A DNA stretch of 22,187 bases from Candidatus Scybalocola fimicaballi (GTDB lineage Bacteria > Bacteroidota > Bacteroidia > Bacteroidales > Paludibacteraceae), in NCBI GenBank assembly GCA_002317115.1, contig DCIP01000131.1, positions 1-22,187 on the forward strand. Reading direction: 5' to 3'. The notes under the pieces were generated by a model. It was not told where the DNA came from. It worked only from the letters and a program-made list of their open reading frames with translations, and made no database searches. This document shows positions 21,861-22,187 of this stretch, one piece after another; position 1 is the first letter of the stretch, and the number at the start of each line of letters is the position of its first letter. Both the position numbers and the translations under genes were made by a program.

Positions 21861-22187
21861 TTACATCTTTCTCAAAGCAACACATCCGTTGTGTCCACCG
21901 AATCCCAATGATGTTGAGAATGCGATGTTGACGTCTGCCTTAACGGCTACGTTAGGAGTGTAGTTAAGATCGCAGTCAGGATCAGCCTCCTTATAGTTGA
22001 TTGTAGGAGTGATGATTCCGTTCTTCAATGTAAGAGCTGCGACGATAAGCTCCAATGCACCTGCTGCACCCAAACAGTGTCCCATCATCGACTTGCTTGA
22101 TGAGATGTGTGCCTTGCGTGCTGCCTCCTCACCTAGAGCTAACTTGAACGCTGCAGTCTCACCCTTGTCGTTAAGCGGTGTTCCTGT
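21861..22187 (-). CDS. fabF: Beta-ketoacyl-ACP synthase II (FabF), C-terminal part (5' end outside window)
   Basis: The frame is open from the window edge to a TAA at 21861-21863 and gives 108 residues of the C-terminal thiolase-fold half. It shows GTPLNDKGETAAFK, then SSSKSMMGHCLGAAGALE, which holds the active-site His of the condensing enzyme (SxxGHxxGAAG), and the final strand INIAFSTSLGFGGHNGCVAL-type region with the Gly-rich GFGGHN motif. FabF elongates acyl-ACP with malonyl-ACP in fatty acid synthesis in the cytoplasm. The first, Cys-containing half is beyond the window. acpP often precedes fabF, but that cannot be seen here. Confidence 0.96.
   Translation of the reverse strand, partial: TGTPLNDKGETAAFKLALGEEAARKAHISSSKSMMGHCLGAAGALELIVAALTLKNGIITPTINYKEADPDCDLNYTPNVAVKADVNIAFSTSLGFGGHNGCVALRKM

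Noticed and set aside
1..22187. CRISPR array, prophage, integron or toxin-antitoxin pair
   Set aside because: I looked for regularly spaced direct repeats, integrase or transposase motifs and small overlapping gene pairs and found none.

Overview
The window looks like chromosomal DNA from a Bacteroidota member, most likely order Bacteroidales. This rests on AT-rich spacers carrying TAnnTTTG-type -7 boxes, the known Bacteroides promoter motif, and on a characteristic gene set: a DUF1573 protein, an OmpA-domain protein with an N-terminal barrel, an NhaD antiporter, Asp-rich SpII lipoproteins, a short protein with a type-A-like C-terminal tail, and an LpxL-type acyltransferase. No genus can be named from the sequence alone.

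Left end (1-1450). A GC-rich gene tail (1-161) is followed by a lone lipoprotein gene (344-1051) with its own promoter and a strong terminator. Inward-facing copies of a roughly 16-28 bp sequence lie on either side of this gene, at about 213-254 and 1226-1253. A short open stretch on the minus strand (1139-1249) may be a gene remnant. This is the most accessory-looking part of the window.

Housekeeping block (1448-9598). On the minus strand there are a DUF1573 protein, a CAU-anticodon tRNA that is probably Ile2, the YchF ATPase, a Pif1/RecD-like helicase with HRDC and HTH domains, an LpxL-like acyltransferase and an OmpA-family outer-membrane protein. A HAD hydrolase lies between ychF and the helicase on the plus strand. 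Near-identical GC-rich palindromes sit just downstream of ychF and the helicase.

Plus-strand run (9749-15891). Five genes with gaps of 19-35 bp encode an NhaD antiporter, a repeat-containing lipoprotein, an EpsG-like polytopic protein with a long charged tail, a cation-diffusion-facilitator transporter and a radical SAM/SPASM protein. A DUF4197 protein with its own -7 box follows, closed by a terminator.

Minus-strand run (20870-16953). An SDR oxidoreductase, sigma-54 (rpoN), a polytopic membrane protein and a GLUG-repeat lipoprotein are spaced 6-26 bp apart, so they look like an operon. rpoN carries an Asn/Asp-rich stretch encoded by short in-frame DNA repeats.

Right end (21143-22187). A short secreted protein and the C-terminal part of FabF lie on the minus strand, each followed by a clear terminator.

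I found no CRISPR array, no intact transposase, no integrase, no phage genes and no recognisable defence system. The features most worth following up are the inverted-repeat-flanked lipoprotein cassette, the paired palindromes, the EpsG-plus-charged-tail fusion, and the sigma-54/membrane protein/GLUG lipoprotein operon.
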